NCBI GenBank assembly: GCA_003512955.1
Contig: DOTG01000047.1
Span: 62,001 to 126,000, forward strand
Direction: 5' to 3'
DNA from: Marinilabiliales bacterium
GTDB taxonomy: Bacteria; Bacteroidota; Bacteroidia; Bacteroidales; SZUA-534
DNA length: 64,000 bases
Part shown: positions 52,112 through 62,846 of the stretch, piece by piece
Position numbering within the stretch: the first letter of the stretch is position 1
Layout of the letters: each line of letters starts with the position of its first letter
Translations under genes and position numbers: made by a program
The notes under the pieces: model-generated
Seen by the model: only the letters and a program-made list of their open reading frames with translations
Told to the model about the DNA's origin: nothing
Databases searched by the model: none

Positions 52112-55100
52112 TTATTTTCCATTATTTAAGCTCCGCAGGTATTCCGATGGGGATATGCCAAATTCATGCTTAAAGTTAATGGTGAACCTTTTGGGTGAAC
52201 TATAGCCAACAGAATAAGCTACTTCTGCTATTTGTAACTGGCTTTTCTCTAATAGTTGCCGTCCCCGTTTCAGACGTATTGTCCTTATAAATTCTAATGG
52301 GCCTTTTCCGGTGATGTGCATCAGTTTTTTATATAAATGGCTTCGGCTTAGCCCTACAGCAGAGCTGAGTTCTTCAACCGAGAACTCCGGATTCTCAATA
52401 TTTTCTTCGGTAACTTTTATTGCCTTCTCGATAAGTTGTTCATCTAACGATGTTATTGTAATTTCACTGGGGGATACATCCATCTTTTGGCTAAATGACA
52501 GGTGGCACTTCTCCCTCCATTCCAGAAACTTGCGGATGCGCAACTTCAATAGGTTGAAATTGAAAGGTTTGGTTATATAATCATCGGCACCTAATTCCAA
52601 CCCTTCTATTTTATATTCTTCGGCGGTACGGGCTGTTAGCAGTATTACTGGTATATGCGATAGATGTATGTCTGTTTTTATCCGGTTGCAGAGCTCGGTC
52701 CCATTCATTATCGGCATCATCACATCGCTTATCACGATATTCACGTCGTTATCGTGAAGAAGTTCCAAGGCTTCTTGTCCATTATAGGCAATTAACAAAG
52801 TATATTCGTCCGATAGGCTATCGGCCATAAATTCACAAAACTCTTTGTTGTCATCAACAAAGAGCAATACCGGGTTGGCAGGAATATCCGGGGTGTCGGG
52901 TTCTTCCAGCATCTCTTCGTCTTTTATGTATTCCGTTATGAGTTTTTCAGCAATGTCGGTTTCCTGAATTGGGAGTTTAATGGTAAAAATACAACCATGA
53001 GGTTCATTATCGGTAACATTAATAGAGCCTCCATGCATAATAGCATACTCGCTTGCAATGTGCAGGCCAATCCCGCTACCGGTTTTTTCTTGTTTTTGCG
53101 GAGATTGGTAGAACCGTTCAAAAACATGATATTTCTCTGATTCGCTAATTCCTGGCCCGGTATCTGAAATACTGATAAATACTGAGTCTTTTGATTGGTA
53201 TATATTTACATCAATTTTACCACCATCGGGAGTATATTTGAACGCGTTGGAAAACAGGTTAGATAGTATCCTCTGCACTTTGTAGGGATCGAAGTGCATC
53301 GAAAGGCTTTCTGTTTGGTGCGAAAAGGTGAACTTAATGCCACGCTCGGTTGCATAAGATAAGAAAGGTGCACATGTTTCATCAATAAAGCTAACCATGT
53401 CACCTGTTTGCGGGCGCAATGATTCGGCTCCTACATCGAGCTTGCGGAAGTCTAACAATGAATTAATTAATTGAAGCAATTGTTCGGCATTTTTATGTGC
53501 AATGTTTAACTTTTTTCGTAACCCTTCTTCCAAACTGCCATTTAAGATCGTTTGTAGCGGTGTTATGATAAGTGTAAGCGGGGTGCGCAAATCGTGGCTA
53601 ATATTGGTGAAAAACCTTAATTTCATTTCATTAAGATTCGCTTCTTTCTCATGCTCCAATTGTATCCTTTGCCGTTCGATCCTGATATAATGTTGTTTTT
53701 TAAAACGATAGATAAAGAAAAGCACAAGAGCGGCAATAAGTATATAATATGATACATACGCCCACCATGATAAATAAAGCGGAGGTTTTACTGTAATATC
53801 AAGAACAGTAGCTTCTTCATTCCAAACCCCATCGCTGTTGCAGGCTTTTATCTGGAGTTTGTAACTACCGGGGTTTAGTGATGAAAACTCTATTTTGTTC
53901 CCTTGGGCCGGCAACCATTGATCGTTAAATCCTTTAACTTTATAAGCATACTTAACTTTGTCGGCGTTTAGCAAATCGCAGGTTGTGAATTGTAACGAGA
54001 TTAATTTATCTTTATTGCTGAATACCAGTGAATTGGTTTGTTCCATGGGGCGTCCCAGCAATTTGTTTCCGTTGTATATTGAATCTATCTGGATGCTTTT
54101 ATTGCCCACGCCCAGCCCGGTAAAAACAACTTTTGATATAGGCTGGTTCTTTTCGGCCATTTTATTTGGATTTGCAATGGTATATCCCTCCGTTCCACCT
54201 AAAAGGATATCGCCGTTGCGACGTTTGTAAATGGCATGGCCGTTAAAATAGTTATCCTTAAGCCCGTCTTTTGTGAAGAAATTTTTAATTGATATTCGTA
54301 GGATACCCTGTGCACCTCGGTTTACCGTTAGAACCGATAAACCGTTGCTTGTGGTAACCCAGGTATTCCCATAGTTATCGCTGATGATGTCCCGTATGAT
54401 ATTATCGCATAGGCCATTTTTTTTGTCGAGGTAATAAAGTGTGTCGTTTTTTAAATCCCATAAAGTCAGCCCTTGATTGTGACCCAGCCAAACACAATCA
54501 TTTCCATCTTTATAGGTAGTGAAAACAAACATTTGCTTAAATTTTTGAGTTTCCTTTTTATTTCCATAATACATGACTTTACTCCGGGTTATAATGTCAA
54601 TAGTGCAAAGCCCGTATGCAGTGCCAACATATAGTTTATCGCCCCCGTCATAAAACATATCATAAGTAAACCCAATCTCGTTGATGGTAATAATTGGCGA
54701 ATCAAGGTTTTTGTTATCAGCGGGCAAACATTGTATTCCTCCGCCAAGGCTGCATATCCACAAATTACCATAACGGTCTTCGGCTAAGCTCCATATATTG
54801 TCGTTGGTTAAATTGCTGTTGTTTTTTGTATAATTGCTAAAAACCCCATCTTTATAATAAAACAGGCCGTTTAAATAGGTTCCTGCCCAGATTCCGCCTT
54901 TTTGATCTTCGAGCAAGGATACTATTGCATAATTGGGTATTGGCAGTTTCCGGATATTATTTCCAGACTTTTTATCCTGGTATAGCCCATTTCCATCGGT
55001 ACCCAACCAAACATTGCCCTGCTGGTCTTCTAAAATGGTATTTACATCCTTGCAATCAGGGTGTTCAATATTTATAAAATTTTGAAAACTTTCATGGTAA

Positions 55101-56122
55101 AACGAAATCCCCTTCTTGCTGTGCCCAATCCATATTACTCCACTGCTGTCCCGGTAAAGGCATCCCACATTGTTGGATGCAATGGTAGAGTTTGTCCATG
55201 GGTTGTGTAGGAGATTTGTAAAGGTATCATTATCCCTGTCGTAAATAAACAATCCTTCATGATCGGTACCTATCCAGATGTGGCCATTCCCATCGTCGGT
55301 TATACTCGATATTATATTGGATTTTGCTTTTATTGATGAACTTAATATCATTTTTCTCCATTCGGAATCCGGGCCTTTTTTGTAATATATCCAATCAGGT
55401 ATGTTCGTGAAAACCCATAACCCATTATATGAATCAACATAAACTTTATTGAACAAATTATTGATTTCTTTTTTTAAATAGGCAGGGAATTCAATTAATT
55501 CCTGGTTCCCGTTACTTTTGTCTATGCTCCAGAGGAGTCCTGACTTTTGAACGGCAAACAACCGTTGGCCATCGTCGCTTAAACTTATAGCGGTAACATC
55601 GTCAATCTGGGTTTTTATCTCGTAACCCGTATATGTTTTGCTATGGCTGTTGTAAACAAATGCTTTTTGTCCGCTTATTACCCAAAAATCTTGTTTTTTA
55701 TCAACGTAAACTTTAATATTCTGGCCAACCGGGATTCTTAAATCTTTTAAATAGTTTTGGACATCGCTAATAAAACAATCCTTCTCGCGGTGGTATATCA
55801 AGTAGCTAAACCCCAGGTTTATCCATATATTCCCCAAACCATCTTCATTTAAACCCATAATATCATTTGAAGTTAATGAATTTGGCATTTCCGGTTGTGA
55901 GGAATATACTTTAAAACCATAGCCATCGTACCTGTTTAACCCCGATTCGGTACCTATCCACAAAAAGCCATAACTATCTTTCAAAAAGGTTTTAACAGAA
56001 TTATTGGAAAGCCCGTTTTCAGTTTTTAAATGATGGAAATTATAGGAAGGCAGTGCAATAGTGTGAAAATATCCTGCTATAATTAAAATTAGCGTATAAA
56101 AAAACCTATTAAATTGTCTCAT
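52112..56122 (-). CDS. Hybrid two-component system regulator (HTCS)
   Basis: 1336 residues: all parts of a two-component system in one protein. Signal/TM at the N-terminus; periplasmic beta-propeller repeats ~25-690 (Reg_prop units such as GLNRYDGYGFKVYSS and NIWINLG..); Y_Y_Y domain ~695-775; TM ~785-805 (WWAYVSYYILIAALVLFFI); HisKA with H843 in NISHDLRTP; HATPase ~960-1070 (GSGIGLHIA); receiver with phospho-acceptor D1133 in VISDVMMP; AraC HTH ~1235-1330. Senses oligosaccharides and activates PUL genes (family knowledge); here most likely both SusCD pairs and the enzymes. Confidence 0.95.
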   Translation of the reverse strand: MRQFNRFFYTLILIIAGYFHTIALPSYNFHHLKTENGLSNNSVKTFLKDSYGFLWIGTESGLNRYDGYGFKVYSSQPEMPNSLTSNDIMGLNEDGLGNIWINLGFSYLIYHREKDCFISDVQNYLKDLRIPVGQNIKVYVDKKQDFWVISGQKAFVYNSHSKTYTGYEIKTQIDDVTAISLSDDGQRLFAVQKSGLLWSIDKSNGNQELIEFPAYLKKEINNLFNKVYVDSYNGLWVFTNIPDWIYYKKGPDSEWRKMILSSSIKAKSNIISSITDDGNGHIWIGTDHEGLFIYDRDNDTFTNLLHNPWTNSTIASNNVGCLYRDSSGVIWIGHSKKGISFYHESFQNFINIEHPDCKDVNTILEDQQGNVWLGTDGNGLYQDKKSGNNIRKLPIPNYAIVSLLEDQKGGIWAGTYLNGLFYYKDGVFSNYTKNNSNLTNDNIWSLAEDRYGNLWICSLGGGIQCLPADNKNLDSPIITINEIGFTYDMFYDGGDKLYVGTAYGLCTIDIITRSKVMYYGNKKETQKFKQMFVFTTYKDGNDCVWLGHNQGLTLWDLKNDTLYYLDKKNGLCDNIIRDIISDNYGNTWVTTSNGLSVLTVNRGAQGILRISIKNFFTKDGLKDNYFNGHAIYKRRNGDILLGGTEGYTIANPNKMAEKNQPISKVVFTGLGVGNKSIQIDSIYNGNKLLGRPMEQTNSLVFSNKDKLISLQFTTCDLLNADKVKYAYKVKGFNDQWLPAQGNKIEFSSLNPGSYKLQIKACNSDGVWNEEATVLDITVKPPLYLSWWAYVSYYILIAALVLFFIYRFKKQHYIRIERQRIQLEHEKEANLNEMKLRFFTNISHDLRTPLTLIITPLQTILNGSLEEGLRKKLNIAHKNAEQLLQLINSLLDFRKLDVGAESLRPQTGDMVSFIDETCAPFLSYATERGIKFTFSHQTESLSMHFDPYKVQRILSNLFSNAFKYTPDGGKIDVNIYQSKDSVFISISDTGPGISESEKYHVFERFYQSPQKQEKTGSGIGLHIASEYAIMHGGSINVTDNEPHGCIFTIKLPIQETDIAEKLITEYIKDEEMLEEPDTPDIPANPVLLFVDDNKEFCEFMADSLSDEYTLLIAYNGQEALELLHDNDVNIVISDVMMPIMNGTELCNRIKTDIHLSHIPVILLTARTAEEYKIEGLELGADDYITKPFNFNLLKLRIRKFLEWREKCHLSFSQKMDVSPSEITITSLDEQLIEKAIKVTEENIENPEFSVEELSSAVGLSRSHLYKKLMHITGKGPLEFIRTIRLKRGRQLLEKSQLQIAEVAYSVGYSSPKRFTINFKHEFGISPSEYLRSLNNGK

Positions 56123-56357
56123 CTTTAGATCCGTTCAGCTTATTATTAATGGTTAAGTTAGCAATTTTTTTTCACATCGATCTTCATTTTATAGCTTAAA
56201 ACCCGCAGGTAATTGTTGATTAGCAAATGGCCAAGGTTTGACTGACAAGCTGCGGATGCAGACAAATTCCTGGTTACTAAATAGTCATGCCCTGACTTAC
56301 GGAATCAAGGTTTAGCATGAAAAGTTGATGAAACTGGATGAAGAACACCTCTACATA

Positions 56358-57533
56358 TTATTCTTTAGTCTGGTACATAGAATCTACAACCCTCATTCCT
56401 TGCATGATAGCATTTACAACCCCCTTATTGAGTATTTCGCCCGTACTGCGGTTAAATAGTCCTCCGGGTGTATCCCAGCAAATAGGGATTAACCCTTTTT
56501 CGGTGGCCGATTGTACCACATACCGATAATAATATTCTACCGATATATTGTTAAGAGCCTGGTCCGATGGTGGATTTAGTTTCCGTTTGTATGCTCCAAA
56601 TTCGCCAATAATTACGGGGATTCCTTTATCAACAAATTTTGATTTCATATAACCGAAGTATCTTTCCACATCGCTTTCTTCGCCCCAAGTGGCATTACGT
56701 GTGGTATCGGTTGTAGAGTGATTGCCTTTTCCCCAATAGTAGAACATTTTGCCCCAATCGGCATCTTTATCCATGAGACAGAACTGGTATGGAGTGTAAT
56801 AATGGACTTCAGCCATTAAACGGTCGGCTATTTGGTCTGTAGGCATGGTATTCATGTATTTATTGGTATTATCTATATCAGTTGATGGCCCCTGGACAAT
56901 AAGGGTACGCGAACTATTGTTTCCTCCGGTTGCCCGCACAGCGTCAATAAAGGTTTGGTGGTAAGTCATTAAAACTGACACTGAGGCGGTGTCATGGGCA
57001 TTGGGTTCATTGGCCCCGGCAAAAAGCAGGTGTTCGTTATAATCATTAAAATAATTGGCAATCTGGGTCCAATAAGCATGCTGCCTTTTATTCACAATGT
57101 CCTGATTGGCTTTGTTTACCCTGTTTTCCAGCCATCCTTTGTCCCAGTGCATGTTTAATATTACATACAAACCGTCTTTAATGCAATAGTCAACCACCTC
57201 TTTCACACGGGCAATCCAGGCTTTATCAATAACACTGGCAATTGTATCGGAATGGCAGAACCACGCTACAGGGATGCGTACCGTATTAAACCCGGCAGAT
57301 TTTACCGAATCAATGAGTTGTTGTGAGGTATGGCCTGCCCCCCAGGCATCTTCTCCGCAGACAGCCTCAAGGGTGTTGCCCAGGTTCCACCCAACTTTCA
57401 TTTGATCGGCAACCTGCTGTGCTGTTGGTAACTGCGCTTTCACATTAACTGACATGAGTAGCGCGCATGCAACAATTATAAAATGGGAATCTTTCTTAAG
57501 TGTTTGAGGTAATAAAGTGAAATGTTTTTTCAT
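56358..57533 (-). CDS. GH5-family endo-glycanase
   Basis: 391 residues. Signal peptide to NVKAQ; one (beta/alpha)8 GH5 domain: MKVGWNLGNTLEA, FNTVRIPVAWF, LNMHWD, acid/base E176 in GANEPN, EVHYYTPYQF, nucleophile E311 in IIGEFGA. Cleaves beta-1,4-linked backbones; the WNLGNTLEA type is typical of endoglucanases and xyloglucanases (GH5_4-like), subfamily not certain. No lipobox or T9SS tail, so probably periplasmic or secreted. Downstream of the esterase pseudogene, upstream of the HTCS. Confidence 0.9.
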   Translation of the reverse strand: MKKHFTLLPQTLKKDSHFIIVACALLMSVNVKAQLPTAQQVADQMKVGWNLGNTLEAVCGEDAWGAGHTSQQLIDSVKSAGFNTVRIPVAWFCHSDTIASVIDKAWIARVKEVVDYCIKDGLYVILNMHWDKGWLENRVNKANQDIVNKRQHAYWTQIANYFNDYNEHLLFAGANEPNAHDTASVSVLMTYHQTFIDAVRATGGNNSSRTLIVQGPSTDIDNTNKYMNTMPTDQIADRLMAEVHYYTPYQFCLMDKDADWGKMFYYWGKGNHSTTDTTRNATWGEESDVERYFGYMKSKFVDKGIPVIIGEFGAYKRKLNPPSDQALNNISVEYYYRYVVQSATEKGLIPICWDTPGGLFNRSTGEILNKGVVNAIMQGMRVVDSMYQTKE

Positions 57534-58005
57534 TTTAAATTAGATAAATAGTCATTAACGTATTTTAAATAAATCTGATCAATACTTTTGCTAATGCCCT
57601 TTACTTTTGATGCGGTTGTTTCACTAAGTTCAGGGCAAGGGTACTTAAAAACGGCATTGAAAAAGATTAATAGTAAAAGTACCGCATTTTCCTTAAATAT
57701 AGAAGAACGTTATGTTTTCAGTTAGGGGCAACGATGTATTATCTTTCAGTTCAAACGCATCTAAAATCCCGAAAGGATTTAACCTGCCAGCGGGCAGGCT
57801 TGAATGAGCGGCGATCCCGATTGCTATTGAGTGAAGTGCAAGTAATAGCCCCAATTTAAAACACGGGATATATGAATTTGGGATATAAAAACGGCGCACA
57901 TTGTGATAATTCATTGAAATTATGAAGAAATCATGCTCCGAAAATGTAAAATAGCCGCATTGTCTAATCAAGATACACCAAAGACCAATTGGCTTGTTAT
58001 TTCAC
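57534..58005. other. Spacer with short palindromes
   Basis: 472 bp between the GH5 gene and the esterase pseudogene. A CCTGCC/GGCAGG hairpin with 4-nt loop lies at 57783-57798. A 92-codon frame crossing this stretch on the minus strand looks like translated repeat and was not called. Confidence 0.4.
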
Positions 58006-59136
58006 TTATTTTTTAACCACTTTTATGCATTGGCTGCCAATTGCCAGCGTATAAGTGCCTGCTGAAAGCATACTGATGTCTATCGAGTCCCGGCCATTCT
58101 TTATTTGACCTGGCAACACAGATTTCCCCGCTAAATCGGAAATCGAGAAACCGGCATTTGCACTTTGATCATCGAAAAGAACATTCACAACGTCAAACGC
58201 AGGGTTGGGAAAAACCTTAATTCCGGTGACTGCTGTCCTGAAATCTATTCCGTTTAGCGACACAGTCAGTTCCTTCGATACCATGCGGGTTTTGTTATTA
58301 GCGCTTAATTTAACGGAAACTTTATAATTGCCCGATTCGGTAACAGACATGTCTTTTAGTTTTCCTCCTTTATCAGAACCAACCGGTATCCCGTTTTAAG
58401 TACTATTGAAAATCATGGTCATCGGGGGCTATAACTTTTCCGTTTGCAAATGTTACCTCTGGTTTCTGCATTAAAAGCATTTCTTTAACCTTTGCCGCAA
58501 TTTTTCCGGCTCCGGCAACCGAAGGATGCACACCGTCGGCAAGATACCATTCAGGCCTGATGCTGTCAAACTCAGTATAAAGATCGATCAGCCCCAAACC
58601 CATTTCCAAAGCCTTTCCTTTATTTTTGGATTCACCTTGTCCTTAATGTCGGAATTAAAAATATCCCAGCTCGTGTTTTCACCGGGGATAAGCAGGCAAA
58701 TCCATATTTCGGGCTTCGATGATAGGTTTTGAAACGACTGCACCATTGCCGTGTAATCTTTTTTGTAATCAGCACTTAACCAATTCCAAAGCCAGCGCTT
58801 GGAATCGTTGGTTCCCAGCTTAAGTATCATCTGATTCGGATTAGAGGCGAGTGCATTTTTGTACAACTGGGAATCTCAGTAAGAATAACCACTGCCTTTC
58901 AGCGTTGTCCGGCCACTGTCGCCGAAGTTGCCTACCGCCCAGTTGGTTGATCCCAGCAAGGTGCGCAACTGGCCCGGATAGCTCTGGTTGTATGGATCCG
59001 ACAGTTCGTAGCCATAGGTAATGCTGTTGCCAGCGCAAGATATTTTCTGTTTTTGTGCCGACACTGACAAGGAAGTCAAAGCGAACGCCATCATTGCGAT
59101 TACTATGACCGACCAATAGAATTTTGTTTGTTTCAT
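58006..59136 (-). pseudogene. Broken SGNH/GDSL esterase with T9SS tail
   Basis: The fragments align in order as one secreted esterase: signal peptide and block I (SCAGNSITYG) at 58876-59136; KLGTND block at 58588-58866; block V DGVHPS at 58403-58609; sorting domain KVFPNPAFDV to the end at 58006-58350. Lesions seen: TGA at 58876-58878 where the same frame continues (TAC-TGA-GAT, Trp expected); a frameshift near 58605-58620; TAG at 58403-58405 (again where Trp is likely); and a one-base gain near 58393. Would have removed acetyl groups from the PUL substrate. Four independent lesions make sequencing error unlikely. Confidence 0.85.
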
Positions 59137-59152
59137 TTAGTATTTATATTCA

Positions 59153-60946
59153 TTATTTAAAAATATGCTGGACAAAAAGATACAGGTTATTGGCCCACTC
59201 GGTATCGTCGTGAGCATTGCCATCAACGTGCCAAACATGTGGTACCCCTTGTTCTTTGAGGTGCTGGTGCACACGCTGGCTGACTTTGATCAGGCCATCT
59301 TTGTTTCCACAGGCAAGCCACAATACTTTGATCTGCTCCTTGGCCGCCACCAAATCGGGCAACAGTTTGGTGTCAGATAGCCCCCCGAATTCATTGGTAT
59401 TTGGAGCCGAAGAAAATCCACCAACGTAAGCGAAGGTATCGATATGGTTAAGCCCAATGTTTAACGATTGGCCACCGCCCATGGATAAACCGGCAAGTGC
59501 GCGGTGTTCGCGATCGGTGTAAACCGGATAATGAGATTCTATGTAAGGGATTATGTCCCGTAGCAGGTCGTTCTCGAACAGCATTCCATAACTTTTATAT
59601 CCGCCTTTTCGCTGCTCCTGTTCATCAGGTTTTGGATTGTCAACTGTTATACTTGTGTTGCAATTGGGAAAAACCATAACTACCGGCCCTATTTTACCGC
59701 CGGTCAGCAGGTTGTCTATAACATAGTCCGCACGGACCCAATACGGCCATTGTCCTGCACCGGAATTTAGTCCGTGCAGTAAATAAATTACCGGGTACTT
59801 TTTATCGGCTGAATAACCTGGAGGTGTATAAACCAGCATTTCCCGACGTGTGGAGAGTGTTTTGGAGTGGTACTGAACAGTTGTAATGGTGCCGTGAGGA
59901 ACATTATCGCGTTTGTCCCTGAAATCGGCTGGCGGATCGTTGAATGCGGGCCTGTCGTCAGAGTCCAGTTCAATTGGCCCGCCAAAGCCACCTCTGGGCG
60001 CTCCCTTCTCACCTAAATACCCCCTTGATTCAAGCCACTTACGGCAAGCCTCGGGCCATGTGCTTTCGGTATCGGCAGACCTGCCCAAACCGTAACCGTG
60101 GCCTCCTGTCTGGTAAAGGTGAAGTTCGCACGGGATTTTATACTTTTTCAATGCCATAGCATAACCAATACTGTTTTCTACCGGAACTGCATAGTCATCA
60201 ATGGATAGCGCCAGAAATGCCGGCGGGGTCTGCCCGTTTACCTGCAACTCGTTTGAAAAATGTTTCACTAATTCAGACGAAGGTGTGCCGCCAAGTAAAT
60301 TTACCCGCGAACCCCAATGAGTAATCGTTGAATCCATAGATATTACAGGATAAATAAGTAATGAAAAATTGGGGCGTGCGCTGGTGGAATCGCCGGGTTC
60401 ATAAACTTTTTCATTGAAATGGGTTGAAAGGGTTGATGCCAGGTGGCCTCCTGCGGAGAAGCCTATAACCCCGATTTTATCGGGATTGATGCCCCATTCT
60501 TTTGCATGACCGCGGACAATGCGTATAGCCTGCTGCCCGTCCTGCATGGGGCCAATCGATTTATTTTGCATTATGGCGGTATCAGGCAAACGATATTTCA
60601 ATACAAAAGCAGTTATTCCCAAGCCATTCAGCCATTTGGCAATCTGTGCCCCTTCGTGTTCAATGGCAAGCCCCCAGTAACCACCGCCCGGGCAAATAAT
60701 TACAGAGGTCCCATTTGCTATATCGGCTGGAGCAGGGTACATATCAAGGGTCGGGTTGGTAACGAACCGCATCTTGATCCAGTTATCGGACGAATCAACA
60801 ATTTGTTTGAAATTGGCATTGTAAATTGCCCCAGGGACCTTTCCGTTCCATAAATCAATAGTCTTGCTTTGACCTGAAAGATTCCCGGTTATAGCAATCA
60901 GATATAAAAAAATAATTTGTTTAAAGTTAGGTATTCTCATATTCAA
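59153..60946 (-). CDS. Two-domain carbohydrate esterase (alpha/beta hydrolase fused to CE1-like esterase)
   Basis: 597 residues with signal peptide (FLYLIAITGNLSGQ). Domain 1 (~30-305): acetyl-esterase-like alpha/beta hydrolase with ICPGGGYWG oxyanion loop, nucleophile S164 in GFSAGGH and His in GGHGYG. Linker ~305-345. Domain 2 (~345-597): CE1/feruloyl-esterase-like fold with YLLHGLNSG, nucleophile S488 in AGLSMGGG, His in GNAHDD. Both triads look complete, so it may remove two kinds of ester from one glycan. Follows the GH2 gene by 40 bp. Confidence 0.9.
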   Translation of the reverse strand: MNMRIPNFKQIIFLYLIAITGNLSGQSKTIDLWNGKVPGAIYNANFKQIVDSSDNWIKMRFVTNPTLDMYPAPADIANGTSVIICPGGGYWGLAIEHEGAQIAKWLNGLGITAFVLKYRLPDTAIMQNKSIGPMQDGQQAIRIVRGHAKEWGINPDKIGVIGFSAGGHLASTLSTHFNEKVYEPGDSTSARPNFSLLIYPVISMDSTITHWGSRVNLLGGTPSSELVKHFSNELQVNGQTPPAFLALSIDDYAVPVENSIGYAMALKKYKIPCELHLYQTGGHGYGLGRSADTESTWPEACRKWLESRGYLGEKGAPRGGFGGPIELDSDDRPAFNDPPADFRDKRDNVPHGTITTVQYHSKTLSTRREMLVYTPPGYSADKKYPVIYLLHGLNSGAGQWPYWVRADYVIDNLLTGGKIGPVVMVFPNCNTSITVDNPKPDEQEQRKGGYKSYGMLFENDLLRDIIPYIESHYPVYTDREHRALAGLSMGGGQSLNIGLNHIDTFAYVGGFSSAPNTNEFGGLSDTKLLPDLVAAKEQIKVLWLACGNKDGLIKVSQRVHQHLKEQGVPHVWHVDGNAHDDTEWANNLYLFVQHIFK

Positions 60947-60986
60947 TTATTTAAAATATACCCCGTTCTGCGAAGTTGTCGAAAAT

Positions 60987-62816
60987 TTATTTCTTTTTAT
61001 AATACTCGTGTATGATGTACCATGCCTTCTTTTTTTCGCCGTTTTCAGACATCAGGCCTTTCCGGTTGTAGCCGTTTTGGTACACTTGGTTCATCCGCCC
61101 CAACGACCGGTAATCGAACAACAACCACGGGCATACCCCGCATAAATTAGGGATGGTAGCGAACATCTCTGTCTGATCCTTATAAATCTGCTCCTGATAT
61201 TCTTCAGACCAGAAACATGCTTCGTCGGTTGGAACGTTTTTATTTCCATACAACGCCTCACCGCCAAATTCTGATATAAATACCGGCTTATCAGAAAAGG
61301 CAATGTTCCATTTTGTTTCCGATGGCTTACCCTGCCAAGGTATGTACCACCCAATGTATTCATTGACGGTTACTAAATCGGAATATTTATAAAGCGGGTC
61401 CCATACATCGAAAGTGTTGTCCCGGTAACTTTGCGTGTTTATTACATGCGTGATCAACCTTGTAGAGTCTAAAGCATGGCATTTTTGGGTCATCTCAATC
61501 AGGGCTTCATTGCGGTTTGGCGTGCCCGGATAGGTTTCGTTTGAAAGACTCCACACGACCACCCCGCAACGATTTTTATCGCGCCCAACCATTTCATGCA
61601 GCATTTGCTCCAATTTTGCAGGTATAAGGCTGTCGGAAAACTGAATATGTTGATACACGGGTAACTCGTCCCAAACCATGAGGCCCATCCTCTCGGCTTC
61701 CTTTACCATATTTTCACTATGCGGATAGTGGGCTAACCGGACAAGGTTGCACCCCAGTTCTTTTGCCGCATCCAGCAATACCCTTACATCTTCGGTTGAA
61801 TATGCCCGGGCCTTCCGGTACGGGTTCTCTTCATGAATATTTACAGCCTTCAGGAATATCGGCTTCCGGTTTAACAGCACCTGGTTGCCCTGCACTTCGA
61901 TACTCCGGAACCCAATAGTATCGGCTATGAAATCGGTATTACTTTTAACTGTTACCTGGTAAAGCTTGGGGTTTCCGGGCGACCAAAGCTGAGATTCCGA
62001 CTTAAATTCGACACGGGCAAGCCCATCATCGTTTGTTTTTGTTTTATAGCGTAATTTGAGTTCAGGAATTTCGATTTCGACATCTTGTTTTGACCGTGTA
62101 CCATTCAGTTGTACCCATCCCAAAACAGTATCCAGACTTCCCTTTTTTAACTGAATGAAATAATCTCCGATACAGGTGTTGCCAGTTTCAATCAACTCAA
62201 CATCGCGGGTGATGCCCCCGTAGTTGAACCAGTCGTATCCAGTGCCGGGTAATCCGTTTTTCACCCGGCGATTGTCGGCTTTAACAACTAGCGAATTCTC
62301 TCCTTCTTTTATTTTTCCGGTAATTTCAAATTGAAATGGCGTAAAACCTCCCTCATGGCTTCCTAACTTTTGGCCGTTCAGGTAAACCTCAGCAATATAA
62401 TTAACCGCCCCGAAATGCAGGAACAACCTTTTCCCATCCGAAATAGAATAGTTAAATTGTTTTTTATACCAGACAGTCCCTTCGAAATAAGTCAACTCGC
62501 ACATCTGGGAGTTAAAGCAGCCCGGCACTTTTAATACAGGGCCGCCTTCAAACGAATACTCAATAAAATCGGTTTTGCTTTGTGGTTTCCGCTCCTGCCA
62601 CACCTGTTTCCAGTCGCCAATCCCGGTTGGGTCAATAATCACTTGCCAGTTGCCATTTAAGTTTGTCGGGTTGCGGGATTGGACGTTGACCATGGCCGTT
62701 TGGGCATGCGCAGAATTAGCCCAAAAGAAAAGAGAAATGAACGGAACAACCCATATTCTCGCTATCGACAGAATTATTCTGTAATTTCTACTTATTCTGT
62801 TTTTTTTCATTTCCAT
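60987..62816 (-). CDS. GH2-family exo-glycosidase
   Basis: About 609 residues from ATG 62816 (an ATG at 62810 or a TTG at 62828 are alternatives). Signal peptide to SAHAQ. Sugar-binding domain (~50-210, WYKKQFNYS, AEVYLNGQKLGSHEGGFTPF), Ig-like domain (~215-310), TIM barrel (~310-609) with VRLAHYPHS, acid/base E427 in SLSNETYPG and nucleophile E516 in ISEFGGEAL. Short for GH2, without the large C-terminal domains of LacZ, resembling beta-glucuronidase/beta-galactosidase types. Substrate not decidable from sequence; beta-galactosidase would fit a xyloglucan locus. Confidence 0.9.
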   Translation of the reverse strand: MEMKKNRISRNYRIILSIARIWVVPFISLFFWANSAHAQTAMVNVQSRNPTNLNGNWQVIIDPTGIGDWKQVWQERKPQSKTDFIEYSFEGGPVLKVPGCFNSQMCELTYFEGTVWYKKQFNYSISDGKRLFLHFGAVNYIAEVYLNGQKLGSHEGGFTPFQFEITGKIKEGENSLVVKADNRRVKNGLPGTGYDWFNYGGITRDVELIETGNTCIGDYFIQLKKGSLDTVLGWVQLNGTRSKQDVEIEIPELKLRYKTKTNDDGLARVEFKSESQLWSPGNPKLYQVTVKSNTDFIADTIGFRSIEVQGNQVLLNRKPIFLKAVNIHEENPYRKARAYSTEDVRVLLDAAKELGCNLVRLAHYPHSENMVKEAERMGLMVWDELPVYQHIQFSDSLIPAKLEQMLHEMVGRDKNRCGVVVWSLSNETYPGTPNRNEALIEMTQKCHALDSTRLITHVINTQSYRDNTFDVWDPLYKYSDLVTVNEYIGWYIPWQGKPSETKWNIAFSDKPVFISEFGGEALYGNKNVPTDEACFWSEEYQEQIYKDQTEMFATIPNLCGVCPWLLFDYRSLGRMNQVYQNGYNRKGLMSENGEKKKAWYIIHEYYKKK

Positions 62817-62846
62817 TAATTTTTGCAACTCAACTGATTTTATTGA

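Noticed and set aside
57693..57971. 92-codon minus-strand ORF in the spacer beside the GH5 gene
   Set aside because: No start context and no family; it runs through the CCTGCC/GGCAGG hairpin and reads like a translated intergenic repeat.
58876..58878. TGA as recoded Trp (or selenocysteine) in the SGNH esterase
   Set aside because: Further lesions downstream (TAG and two frameshifts) show ordinary decay, and neighbouring genes use TGA as stop.
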